Shown piece after piece: positions 53,943 through 63,056 of a stretch of 64,000 bases of DNA. The translations under genes and the position numbers were made by a program. A model generated the notes under the pieces. It was not told the origin of the DNA and made no database searches. It worked only from the letters and a program-made list of their open reading frames with translations. The first letter of the stretch is position 1, and each line of letters begins with the position of its first letter. The DNA is from Bacteroidota bacterium (GTDB taxonomy: Bacteria; Bacteroidota; Bacteroidia; Chitinophagales; Chitinophagaceae), in contig JAFDZS010000010.1 in assembly GCA_018266775.1 (NCBI GenBank), positions 183,983 to 247,982 on the forward strand, in the 5' to 3' direction.

Positions 53943-54935
53943 ATGGAACAGGCTACATTAAAACAATTATCTGAAATCTTGAAGATCAGCGTATCGACAG
54001 TATCAAGAGCGCTGAAGAACCACCCCGATATTTCTGAAGATACCAAACGTAAAGTAAAGGAACTGGCGGAAACACTGGACTATGAACCCAACCGCAACGC
54101 TATTTACCTGCGCAATAATACCAGTAACATACTGGGTATTATGGTGCCTTCCCTGGATAACTTTTTTTACGATTCTTTTACCGTTGCGGTTGAAGAAGAA
54201 GCCCGTGCAACCGGCTATTCTGTAATGATGATGCAGTCGGGCGAAAGTAAAGAGGTGGAAAATGCCAATCTCAGGCTGTTGAAGAACAACCAAATTGCCG
54301 GGGTGTTTGTTTCCATAACCGGTGAAACCGATGACCTGACTGCTTTTCTTAAAATGCAGGACAAGAAAATACCGGTGATCTTCTTCGACCGTGTGCCTGA
54401 TTTTGAACTCTGCAACAAAATTTGCCTGGCCGACCGTGCAGCCGCCACCATGGCAGCAGAAACACTCATTGCAAAAAGCAAGCAGCATGTACTGGCATTG
54501 TTTGGCCACCCGAAGCTGACCATATCACAAAAAAGATTCAAAGCGTTTAATGCCACGTTTAAAGCGCTGGCGCCGGTGGCGGTAATTGATAACCAATTTC
54601 CCCTGACCATTGCCGAGGCAAAGAGCATGACCATTGCAGCTTTTGAAAAAGATAAAAAACCCGATGCCATCTTCTGCATGGGCGACCTGATTTTGATTGG
54701 CGTGATGCATGCCATACATGAACTGGGTTTGCGGGTACCCGAAGATGTTGGGGTTATCTCCATCAGCAACGGGTTGATACCCACGTTATACAACCCAAAA
54801 ATTACTTACGTGGAAACCAGCGGGTACAAACTGGGCAAGCTGGCATTTAAACGGATGAAAGAATGTATTGATGGCAGTACATTTATCCAGGAACTGACCG
54901 TAGATTCGATGCTGGTGGAAGGAGGGTCGTTGTGA
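53943..54935 (+). CDS. LacI/GalR-family transcriptional regulator
   Basis: 330 aa. N-terminal HTH about residues 5-24 (LKQLSEILKISVSTVSRALKNHPDISEDTKRKV follows the LacI pattern), hinge with YEPNRNAIYLRN, then a periplasmic-binding-like effector domain (GIMVPSLDNFFYDSF, VIFFDRVPDF, PDAIFCMGDLILIGVMHA, VGVISISNG). It should bind CG-centred palindromes. It precedes a sugar MFS transporter and trehalase, so trehalose or its phosphate is the likely inducer. Sites with similar shape exist at 54948-54955 (TAACGTTA, just after this gene) and, more distantly, at 10821 and 24383. Confidence 0.93.
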   Translation: MEQATLKQLSEILKISVSTVSRALKNHPDISEDTKRKVKELAETLDYEPNRNAIYLRNNTSNILGIMVPSLDNFFYDSFTVAVEEEARATGYSVMMMQSGESKEVENANLRLLKNNQIAGVFVSITGETDDLTAFLKMQDKKIPVIFFDRVPDFELCNKICLADRAAATMAAETLIAKSKQHVLALFGHPKLTISQKRFKAFNATFKALAPVAVIDNQFPLTIAEAKSMTIAAFEKDKKPDAIFCMGDLILIGVMHAIHELGLRVPEDVGVISISNGLIPTLYNPKITYVETSGYKLGKLAFKRMKECIDGSTFIQELTVDSMLVEGGSL

Positions 54936-54947
54936 GTGCCTAACGCC

Positions 54948-54955
54948 TAACGTTA
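54948..54955. promoter_or_regulatory. CG-centred palindrome upstream of the MFS gene (possible LacI operator)
   Basis: TAACGTTA is a perfect 8-bp palindrome with a central CG in the gap between the LacI-type gene and the transporter. Short, so it could be chance. Confidence 0.25.
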
Positions 54956-55029
54956 CATGCATTGTAAAGTTAAAGATTGCTTTGAGCGTTCAGCTTAAAA
55001 TACTATTGTTCACTATATAATGATTGCTT

Positions 55030-56274
55030 ATGTCTAACTGGAGAATTAAGGTTTCCCTGTTTGTTAACTATTTTGTGTTTGCTATGCTGCTCAACAGTTC
55101 TGGTATAGCCATTACGCAGGTACAAAACAATTTTAAGGTAAGCAGTTCAGCTGCGTCCTGGATAGATCCCTGTAAAGATTTCAGTATTGCTATTCTTTCC
55201 TTTATCGTTGCTTCGTTTATAATAAAGCTTGGTTACAGGTTTGCCATGCTGATTGCTTTGGCTGTAGTAGCTTCCGCTTGTTTTATAATTCCAAGCATCC
55301 CTGGTTTTTTTGCCATTAAAATTTTGTTTGTAATTGTGGGTGCAAGTTTTGCACTTATCAAAATATCAGTATACAGTACTATCGGAATTGTTACCGGCGA
55401 CTCCAAAGAACATATCCGGTTCATGAATTTTATTGAATCGTTTTTTACTGTGGGAAACATTGTGCTTTACATCGTTTTTAGTTTGTTTATTGATAATGCC
55501 CACCCTGAATCCACTGAATGGTTGAAATCATATTACCTTATTGGCGGCCTTGCAGTATTCGCATTTCTTTTACTATTGTCTTCCAAATTGGATGAATCAG
55601 GTGTAAAGAAAGTTTCTGGTGAAGATGATCTGAATTTCTTCGGTATGTTCATTCTTATGGCAAAACCAGTTATAGTTGCTTTCTTATGCGGCGCTTTTTT
55701 TTATGTCCTGATTGAACAGAGTATACAAAACTTTTTACCCACATTTAATCAGAAAGTATTACATCTGCCCAATGCGTTAAGTATCCAGATGGGGATTATA
55801 CTGGCAGGTTCCTATGCAGTCGGCCGTTTCCTGGCCGGTATTGTGCTTAAAAAAATTCACTGGTTTTATGTTTTGGCAGCCTGCTTATTACTTGCAGCAG
55901 GAATGATACTTGTAGCAATGCCCCTGGCCAAAAACGTAACTTTCAAAACAGATACAGATTGGTTCAACGCACCATTAGCTGCTTACATTTTCCCATTGAT
56001 TGGCTTGTTCCTTGCGCCCATTTATCCATCTATCAATTCTGCTGTATTGAGTTCTTTACCGAAAGAAAAGCAAGGCTTAATGTCCGGCCTGATCATTGTA
56101 TTTTCAGCCGTTGGCGGAACAGCAGGATCATTGCTGACCGGAGCGATTTTTGACGCTTATGATGGTCAAACTGCTTTTTACTTTACCCTGGTGCCTATTT
56201 CTATATTAATGATTTGCCTCTTTGCTTTTAATAAACTGCAGAAAAAGACCATTGCTGCTAAAGAAAATGCTTAA
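55030..56274 (+). CDS. MFS sugar transporter
   Basis: 414 aa from ATG 55030 (an in-frame TTG 55024 is less likely). Twelve hydrophobic segments in two halves with a loop around residues 190-210; family features include a short signature loop after helix 2 and FYVLIEQSIQNFLPTF in helix 7. Inner-membrane symporter-type uptake. Followed after 10 nt by a GH37 trehalase and preceded by a LacI regulator, so it probably imports trehalose or a related disaccharide; inferred from context. Confidence 0.85.
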   Translation: MSNWRIKVSLFVNYFVFAMLLNSSGIAITQVQNNFKVSSSAASWIDPCKDFSIAILSFIVASFIIKLGYRFAMLIALAVVASACFIIPSIPGFFAIKILFVIVGASFALIKISVYSTIGIVTGDSKEHIRFMNFIESFFTVGNIVLYIVFSLFIDNAHPESTEWLKSYYLIGGLAVFAFLLLLSSKLDESGVKKVSGEDDLNFFGMFILMAKPVIVAFLCGAFFYVLIEQSIQNFLPTFNQKVLHLPNALSIQMGIILAGSYAVGRFLAGIVLKKIHWFYVLAACLLLAAGMILVAMPLAKNVTFKTDTDWFNAPLAAYIFPLIGLFLAPIYPSINSAVLSSLPKEKQGLMSGLIIVFSAVGGTAGSLLTGAIFDAYDGQTAFYFTLVPISILMICLFAFNKLQKKTIAAKENA

Positions 56275-56284
56275 TTAAATACTC

Positions 56285-57772
56285 ATGCCCCATCAATTCT
56301 TTTATATAGAAAGCCTCAGCCCTTTGTACGAAGCGGTACAAACTGCAGGTTTATTTGCAGACAGTAAATTGTTTGTTGATTGCATTCCAAAATATGATGC
56401 TGCAACAATAGTGGCGCATTACAATAATGAAAAAGGCAATGCTTCATTTTCATTAAAAGATTTTGTACAACAGCATTTTGAAGTACCGGTAACACCGGAA
56501 TCTCATTACAGTTCTGCCAATAAAACCATTACTGAACACCTGGCTGCATTATGGGATGAGTTAAAACGCACACCGGATCATGAAGGCGGTACGCTGATAC
56601 CTATGCCCAATGAATACATTGTGCCCGGCGGCAGGTTCAGGGAGATTTATTACTGGGACAGTTACTTTACCATGCTCGGCCTGCAGGTAAGCCAACGCAC
56701 AGATTTGATTGAACACATGCTGGATAATTTTGCTTACCTCATCAATGAAGTGGGCTTTATCCCCAATGGTAACCGAACCTATTACCTCGGCCGTTCACAA
56801 CCGCCTTTTTTTGCATTGATGGTACAATTGCTGGCAGAAGAAAAAGGGGAACCGGTATTTAAAAAATATTTACCTGCGCTTGAAAAGGAATATGCTTTCT
56901 GGATGCAGGGTGCTGCCTTGTTATCCGCAACCCATCCGGCCAATGAACATACGGTTCTTTCGGGTACTGATATACTAAACCGGTATTGGGACAGCAAGCC
57001 ACAACCACGCCCTGAAGCATACGAAGAAGATATGCATATTGCAGCAGCTGCAAAAAATGAACCAGGTAAAACGTTTACGCATATACGTGCAGCAGCTGAA
57101 TCAGGCTGGGATTTCAGCAGCCGCTGGTTTGGGGATCATAAAAATATGCATACGATACAAACCAGTGACCTGGTGCCGGTGGATCTAAATTGTTTACTGC
57201 TGTTTATGGAGCAATTACTAATGCAGATACATGAACAGCAAAATAACCAGGAACGTGCAACTGCAATGAAGGCCGCAATGGAAAAACGGCGACTTGCCAT
57301 ACAGCAATATTGCTGGAATGAGAAGGAAGGTTGTTTTTTCGATTATAACTTTGTTACGGGTAAGCAGGAAATCCACTTTAACCTGTCAACAGTGTTTCCC
57401 CTGTTCTTTACTATGGCTACTGCTGAACAATCCAAACGAATTGCATCATTACTGGAAGAAAAGTTTTTACAAGCCGGCGGGCTGATCACCACCTTATACA
57501 ACACCGGCCAGCAATGGGATGCACCCAATGGCTGGGCGCCGCTGCAATGGATGGCGTATAAAGGGTTGATGAATTATGGTCATATCACATTAGCGCAAAG
57601 TGTTAAACAACGCTGGATGCAGAACTGCGAAAAAGTTTTTGCTGCAACGGGCAAAATGATGGAGAAGTACAATGTGATGGATACCAGCACGAACGCAGGT
57701 GGCGGCGAATATCCTAACCAGGATGGTTTTGGCTGGACGAATGGGGTGTATCTAAAAATGCAGCGTGAGTAA
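56285..57772 (+). CDS. Cytoplasmic trehalase, GH37
   Basis: 495 aa without a signal peptide. GH37 signatures: signature 1 VPGGRFREIYYWDSYFTMLGL and signature 2 QQWDAPNGWAPLQWMA, plus an (alpha/alpha)6 barrel. ESGWDFSSRWF carries the catalytic Asp region and GGGEYPNQDGFGWTNGV the closing end. It hydrolyses trehalose to two glucose molecules. Lack of a signal peptide matches import by the MFS transporter 10 nt upstream. The gene ends the cassette; a bidirectional terminator follows. The name treF-like would fit, but a periplasmic version cannot be confused here. Confidence 0.95.
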   Translation: MPHQFFYIESLSPLYEAVQTAGLFADSKLFVDCIPKYDAATIVAHYNNEKGNASFSLKDFVQQHFEVPVTPESHYSSANKTITEHLAALWDELKRTPDHEGGTLIPMPNEYIVPGGRFREIYYWDSYFTMLGLQVSQRTDLIEHMLDNFAYLINEVGFIPNGNRTYYLGRSQPPFFALMVQLLAEEKGEPVFKKYLPALEKEYAFWMQGAALLSATHPANEHTVLSGTDILNRYWDSKPQPRPEAYEEDMHIAAAAKNEPGKTFTHIRAAAESGWDFSSRWFGDHKNMHTIQTSDLVPVDLNCLLLFMEQLLMQIHEQQNNQERATAMKAAMEKRRLAIQQYCWNEKEGCFFDYNFVTGKQEIHFNLSTVFPLFFTMATAEQSKRIASLLEEKFLQAGGLITTLYNTGQQWDAPNGWAPLQWMAYKGLMNYGHITLAQSVKQRWMQNCEKVFAATGKMMEKYNVMDTSTNAGGGEYPNQDGFGWTNGVYLKMQRE

Positions 57773-57775
57773 AAT

Positions 57776-57807
57776 AAAAAACTCTGGTGATACACCAGAG
57801 TTTTTTT
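57776..57807. terminator. Bidirectional terminator after trehalase
   Basis: AAAAACTCTGGTG pairs with CACCAGAGTTTTT, 3-nt loop ATA, with T-run on the + side (57801-57807) and A-run on the other. It closes the trehalose cassette and marks the border with the AT-rich region. Confidence 0.9.
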
Positions 57808-57949
57808 GTGCCCAGGACTGGAATATTTTTGCTTTGTTCTGGGATACTTTACAATACGCTACTTTACTATCAAACCATTATCTGCATTGAGTTTCATTGA
57901 AATGAGTAGCATGTAATTATTTTTAGAATTCAAATGAAAAAAGTGTTTC

Positions 57950-57973
57950 TGGACACCTATTTGGACACCTAAA
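57950..57973. repeat. Short tandem TGGACACCTA repeat next to the integrase remnant
   Basis: TGGACACCTATT (57950-57961) is followed at once by TGGACACCTAAA (57962-57973). It precedes the remnant of a tyrosine recombinase and may be part of an attachment or integrase-binding region. Confidence 0.4.
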
Positions 57974-57987
57974 AAATTACATTATTT

Positions 57988-58114
57988 ATGTCAGGAATCA
58001 ATTTTTAGTTTAAAAAAAGCCGACAAAAAAGGCGACTCCCCAATTTATTTAACCTACCAGACAAACGGGCAAAAGTTCAGGTATTTCACCAAAATAAAAG
58101 AATTGCTATTATAG
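57988..58114 (+). pseudogene. Truncated, frameshifted N-terminus of a tyrosine recombinase (phage/island integrase)
   Basis: Starting at ATG 57988 the frame reads MSGINF and then stops at TAG unless one T of the T-run (58002-58006) is removed; in the +1 frame it continues SLKKADKKGDSPIYLTY, QTNGQKFRYFTKIK to a stop at 58114. This is the arm-type DNA-binding N-terminus of Bacteroidota tyrosine recombinases, where KKGxxPIYLxxxxNGxxxRFxTxIK is typical. Only about 42 codons remain; the catalytic domain is gone. It marks an old integration event at the edge of the AT-rich region. Confidence 0.7.
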
Positions 58115-58215
58115 AATTAGAGAATTGATGTCGTTGTATCTCTATCAGGATAGTTTAAGGCAAGACAAATATTTTATATTTTAATATAAATATTTGTCTT
58201 AAATTGCTATAATAG
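58101..58215. repeat. AATTGCTATTATAG-type direct repeats around a long AT-rich hairpin
   Basis: AATTGCTATTATAG (58101-58114) recurs as AATTGCTATAATAG (58202-58215). Between them, 58162-58200 form a near-perfect inverted repeat: AAGACAAATATTT pairs with AAATATTTGTCTT, with a further ATATT/AATAT stem and one bulged T. The hairpin lies 120 nt before the start of the 1577-aa gene and could be a regulator site, a transcript structure or the scar of a recombination event. Confidence 0.6.
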
Positions 58216-58322
58216 CCTGTAACTATAGCTATTTTTTAACTAGAGGTGTATGTATCGATCATTTTATGAAACACCTCAAAGTTAAATGACTTTACCTAAA
58301 ACTACTCTAAATAACCTATTAC

Positions 58323-61300
58323 ATGGAAAACACGAGTCCGTCGCATCTTTTTAAAGGCTTGATCTATCTTGATATTATAAATTTAGAGGAAAAATATCAT
58401 GCTTCAGATTCTCTTTTCTATAAAGATTACTTTATAGATTTATCGCAAGTTCATTTTGCAGAGTTAAGTGCAATTGCTAAACTCACTTTACTGATAGAAT
58501 CTCTTTTTAAAAAAAATTCCTCTATTTATATTGCCTTACCAACTACAAAACTAACGGAAAAAGAATCAAATAGTACTGATTACAATTCAGAGATAAGGGA
58601 TAATATTTTAAAGGGTAGAGTAAAAGTAAATAACTTTTTAAAAACAGTTGGTTTTGTAAAAGTAGTTAGAGAAATATCGGAAATTTATAAACAAGGAATT
58701 TATTTTTCAGAAGAATATAATTTTGAATCTGATTTCAATATCAATGCTTTTAAGGACGCTTTTTCCGTAATTTTTGAAACAAAAAGTACAGAATATTATG
58801 ATTATAAGTTTGTTTTCCCTTTGGAATGGATAAATGTTAAAACTGAAATAGAAGATTTCTCTTTCATAGAAGAAAGAATTGATAAAATTTTAGAAAATTC
58901 AGAACGGGGCTTAGAATCAATAGATGTTCAAGGGATAAAAAATGTTATAATATCAGAGCTAATTAAAAATGTTAATGAGCACACTAATTCTAAATATGCC
59001 TTATTCACGATTGGATTAATAAGCTCCTATAGTCTATTAAAAGAAAACAAGTATAAAAAATCAAATCCAATTGAAAAGGAGTACTTAACCTGGTTAAAAG
59101 ACGATGATGTTAAATCTCAAGTCGAAATATACTTTGGCGACACAGGGGGAGGCATACTTTCCAATGAATTTCAAAATAAATATGTTTCGGAAACTAAGAG
59201 TCAAAATAAAGATAAAGATGCTCAATTACGATGGGCTTTTCAAAAATGGTCTTCCTTAAAAGATAATGAGCCGAGAAGGGGAACAAAAGGATTGTATCGA
59301 ATACAAAGAATAGTAAATAAATACAATGGGATTTTCCATATAACAACTTCTATCCAAAATGGAGGATATTGTAAAGGAGGATTTGTAGAAGAAGAATGGG
59401 TATCAAGAAAAAGTAAAATTGAAAATGAAGGTACTTTTATTCAAATAAAACTATGCCCCTATGCCGAAGTAAAAGATTTCAGGTTTACTTTAAAAGAAAA
59501 TTTAAATAAAAAGAAATGGAAAACAATTCAATATAATCCCAAATTTAATCCTGCCTATTTACAGCAATTTAAACTGGATATAAAAGGAAACGATAACCTG
59601 CTAGTAATTTTAAACGTAAAAGATTTTGAAGATAAAGATGCTAAGTCAATAATTGAAAAATGTTTGCCAGAATTCAGTTACGACTCACATCCATCTGCTG
59701 TAGTTATTTATTTGCTAAGTAATCTCAAAAATGATACAATTCAAATCATTACAGACTCGGCAAATGAATTTATAGTAAAAAAATCAGGTAATGAAGTATT
59801 CCAAGAATCATCACATAGAGATGCTGAAGATGTATATGACCCAGTTTTGGTAATCGGAGAAGAAAATCAGGCATTTTGGTACGGCGGCAACCAAGATCTT
59901 ATTAATCTACTGAACGAGTCATACCTGTTTGATACCAATAATTTGAAGATAAATGATTTAGAAACTTATAAAAAGCTTGCAATTGAAACTAGAATCAGGA
60001 TACGCTTACATTTAGAAAATGACAATAAGCTAGTTAATGTTGACAAAGATGAACGATTATCATTTAATTTTACTAATATCGATTCTTTCTTTGAAAATGA
60101 AATTTTGAGAAATATATCATCTTCAAAGAAAATTAATAATATACCGTATTGTTCTCCAAAACTTGAAATAGTTGGAAACTGGCTGAATATACGTGAATTA
60201 CTAAAGGACAATGTTTACGGGTATGCCCTTACTCTATATTTGAAATTTAAAAAAAGTGCAGATTTTACTCCTATTGAGGAAACATCCTCATTATTAAATA
60301 CTTTTATTTTAATTGACCATACTCAACAAAAAGAACTCGCAAAAGCTTTTGCATCCTTGTATGGCATTAATCACAAAAACATAAAAATTGCGACAGAAGA
60401 TATCAATCCTAATATACCAAGAAGAACTAAGCTATTTCCAGAAAAGTCTAACGTACTAATCCTAACTACCATAATATCAAGCTCAGAAACTGTACGAAGA
60501 TTAGTTAAATTTATAAAAAGGGATTCTGCCTTTCCTATTTTGATTTTATGCCTTTGCAATTACAGAAAGTATAACATTAGTACGCTGGAAACATGGGATG
60601 ATTGCACTAATATTATAAGCATTTTTCAAATAAATAAAACTGAAGAAAAAAAGCAGGAAAGAGACCCCAATTATTTTCTTAAAAAATTTGAGCAAATAAA
60701 CAGTGATCTTACTTTTATGAATCCTACTTTTACAGTAGAGGAAAAACTTAATTCAACAGAAATTAGCAGTGTCATTGATCCAGAATTAAAAACCCAAATT
60801 GTTACTCAAAAAGCATTACACTATAATCATATTGGAATATTCAAAGACAGGCACTTTACTTTTTATCTTGATAAAAACAAACTATTAAACGAACGTAGCA
60901 GTATTTGGGATAATTTTCTTCTTTCTATTACAAAATGGAAAAAGGAAAATAACATTACTGATTTTTCGATTTATGTACCTAAAACACTATTCCCAAATGA
61001 TTTTCAAAAAAGTATTTTCCTAAACTTTCTATCCACTATAAATAAAAATGTAAAAATAATAGAACAAGAAACTGATTTCTTCAATGATGCCAATATTCTA
61101 TTTATTGATTTTGGAATTATATCAGGAAAATCTATAAATACTGTTATAAGAAAATGTAAGCAAGTCCAAAATCTTTTTATATGCATACTTTTTGACCAAT
61201 CAAAAAATAACGAATTTGAATTTTATCAAAGAATAGCCAGTTTAAACAATAAAGATCTGATTTATACTAATCCGACAAATTTTAAAATTGAATATTTATA

Positions 61301-63056
61301 CAAATTGCCGTTGGGATACTTTACATCGGAAAATTGTCCCATTTGTGAACATATTAGAGCATTAGACTATTATAAGATCAGCTTAAATTATATGTTTAAT
61401 TTTTCTGAAGATAGGCAGAAAAGGTTAAAGTTATCAGAATCAGAGGAGCTATTAACAACCCAGTATCCTTATGACTTTTATTATTCAATTGAACACACTG
61501 ACCACGAGTTATCTTCTGAGCTAATCATGAAGATGTTCGAATTAAAAATTTTATTAGATAAAGCAGAGCTTAACACTCAGTGGAGGGTAGCTGCATATAA
61601 TTTTATATTCGATGCTTACAATAATTTCGATAATTATGTTGGGGATTGTAATTCAAAAATCTATGCTCTATTATATTTTTTATCTAACGAAGTAAATTGG
61701 CTGCAAAAAGAGCCATTAGTATTCAGAGATTTTAGAGAAATGATAGCTGAAATATCTTATAAAATCTCGGCTTTTAAACTTTCAGATTTAGTTGATAAAA
61801 TTAAATTTTCTAACAACAGCATGACAACCCCACTCAAGTTAGCCGTTAGATATAAGTATGCAGCAATTTCGGTATTGAGGTCTACCAATAAATTATTGTT
61901 TTGTAAATCTATCTCACAAATCATTTTTGCTTCAAAAGGAGAAGAACTCTTTAGTACTAATTTATTACAAAATACATTTTACCATATCCTATCTCTTTAT
62001 AAAAATAAGTATAACAAGAGCAATAGTTATTACAACGCAATCTCAGACCAATTAAGTATTTTGAATAGCACCTCGCAGTCATTTAATCAAGAACAAAAGG
62101 CAGTATTAGAATTTCTAGAAATTCACAACAATGTTTTTTATTTAGCTTCGGACCTTAAAATTATTAAGTCGTTAAAAAAATTCCATGTTCACTTTTATAC
62201 AACGAATCATCCATTCCCTGACAACTGTATGAATAACATGAATTTAAGTGAGTTCGTACAAGAAGGATTGTTAGATATAAGCAAATACAAGCAAGAATCA
62301 ATTTATTATAATGATTTACTTCTTTTAACAGATGACCTAAATGAAAATTGGAAGAGAGTTTCAGACTATATATATTCCAATATTCAAGTTCATACAGAAA
62401 AATTATCTGAAAAATTTAAGCGCTCAACATTTTTTCAGACTTTGTTTTTTGATGACATTATTAAAAATGTCTTTGATGGCAACTATCTACTTGGAGTTAC
62501 TGATGAGTTTTCGAACTTGATACATGAAATTACTGATAATCCTCTTAAATATCTTAGTAATAAAGAACAATATGATTCCTTGCATAACAAAATATATAAT
62601 AATATTATAGCAAGAAATTCAAAATTTTCATTTTTTATTTCCCAATTTCCTACAGATGTTTTTTTAATAAGTAATAAGAAATTTAAAAATGAATTTCCGA
62701 AGTTGAAAATTATTTCTACAGTAGATTCATGTGAGATTTTTTACCCACAATATAAGCTGAAAGAGGACTTAGATTTCATCATAAACAATATTGAAAAACG
62801 GCTTAATAATGGATTATCGGTAAAGGACGTATTGTTAATTTTAAGAATGGCAGATGAAGAGATTAACGGCATTAAATATTTTAAACTAGAAATTGCTTAT
62901 GATTCTACCGACCAAAATAATAAGCCGCCGAGAAACGGGGCGCTTTCTGACATAAAAAAAGAAGTTGAAAATTTTGAAGGATTTTTAGAATATGACACAG
63001 AAACCGATAAAGATGGTTTTTTTAACCTAAAGTTTAAATTTATTAAATATGAGTAG
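58323..63056 (+). CDS. Large STAS-GHKL ATPase-phosphoribosyltransferase-like fusion protein (undescribed architecture)
   Basis: 1577 aa from ATG 58323, no signal peptide, no membrane segment. Visible parts: (1) about 35-115, a STAS-like alpha/beta unit, FIDLSQVHFAELSAIAKLTLL ... VNNFLKTVGF; (2) about 205-350, a GHKL ATPase with N box IISELIKNVNEH (Glu212, Asn216, His220), G1 box FGDTGGGI (Asp273, Gly275, Gly277) and G2 box RRGTKGLYRIQRIV (319-332); (3) about 605-770 and 830-985, two phosphoribosyltransferase-like units whose signature strands are VLILTTIISSSETVRR (711-726, acidic pair lost) and ILFIDFGIISGKSINT (925-940, Asp929 kept); (4) CPIC at 1005-1008; (5) a long helical part; (6) about 1500-1577, which ends GALSDIKKEVENFEGFLEY, like the end of a second, degenerate GHKL module. 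AT-rich composition. The following gene overlaps by 8 nt. Function unknown; ATP- and nucleotide-dependent signalling or defence is inference. Confidence 0.75.
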   Translation: MENTSPSHLFKGLIYLDIINLEEKYHASDSLFYKDYFIDLSQVHFAELSAIAKLTLLIESLFKKNSSIYIALPTTKLTEKESNSTDYNSEIRDNILKGRVKVNNFLKTVGFVKVVREISEIYKQGIYFSEEYNFESDFNINAFKDAFSVIFETKSTEYYDYKFVFPLEWINVKTEIEDFSFIEERIDKILENSERGLESIDVQGIKNVIISELIKNVNEHTNSKYALFTIGLISSYSLLKENKYKKSNPIEKEYLTWLKDDDVKSQVEIYFGDTGGGILSNEFQNKYVSETKSQNKDKDAQLRWAFQKWSSLKDNEPRRGTKGLYRIQRIVNKYNGIFHITTSIQNGGYCKGGFVEEEWVSRKSKIENEGTFIQIKLCPYAEVKDFRFTLKENLNKKKWKTIQYNPKFNPAYLQQFKLDIKGNDNLLVILNVKDFEDKDAKSIIEKCLPEFSYDSHPSAVVIYLLSNLKNDTIQIITDSANEFIVKKSGNEVFQESSHRDAEDVYDPVLVIGEENQAFWYGGNQDLINLLNESYLFDTNNLKINDLETYKKLAIETRIRIRLHLENDNKLVNVDKDERLSFNFTNIDSFFENEILRNISSSKKINNIPYCSPKLEIVGNWLNIRELLKDNVYGYALTLYLKFKKSADFTPIEETSSLLNTFILIDHTQQKELAKAFASLYGINHKNIKIATEDINPNIPRRTKLFPEKSNVLILTTIISSSETVRRLVKFIKRDSAFPILILCLCNYRKYNISTLETWDDCTNIISIFQINKTEEKKQERDPNYFLKKFEQINSDLTFMNPTFTVEEKLNSTEISSVIDPELKTQIVTQKALHYNHIGIFKDRHFTFYLDKNKLLNERSSIWDNFLLSITKWKKENNITDFSIYVPKTLFPNDFQKSIFLNFLSTINKNVKIIEQETDFFNDANILFIDFGIISGKSINTVIRKCKQVQNLFICILFDQSKNNEFEFYQRIASLNNKDLIYTNPTNFKIEYLYKLPLGYFTSENCPICEHIRALDYYKISLNYMFNFSEDRQKRLKLSESEELLTTQYPYDFYYSIEHTDHELSSELIMKMFELKILLDKAELNTQWRVAAYNFIFDAYNNFDNYVGDCNSKIYALLYFLSNEVNWLQKEPLVFRDFREMIAEISYKISAFKLSDLVDKIKFSNNSMTTPLKLAVRYKYAAISVLRSTNKLLFCKSISQIIFASKGEELFSTNLLQNTFYHILSLYKNKYNKSNSYYNAISDQLSILNSTSQSFNQEQKAVLEFLEIHNNVFYLASDLKIIKSLKKFHVHFYTTNHPFPDNCMNNMNLSEFVQEGLLDISKYKQESIYYNDLLLLTDDLNENWKRVSDYIYSNIQVHTEKLSEKFKRSTFFQTLFFDDIIKNVFDGNYLLGVTDEFSNLIHEITDNPLKYLSNKEQYDSLHNKIYNNIIARNSKFSFFISQFPTDVFLISNKKFKNEFPKLKIISTVDSCEIFYPQYKLKEDLDFIINNIEKRLNNGLSVKDVLLILRMADEEINGIKYFKLEIAYDSTDQNNKPPRNGALSDIKKEVENFEGFLEYDTETDKDGFFNLKFKFIKYE

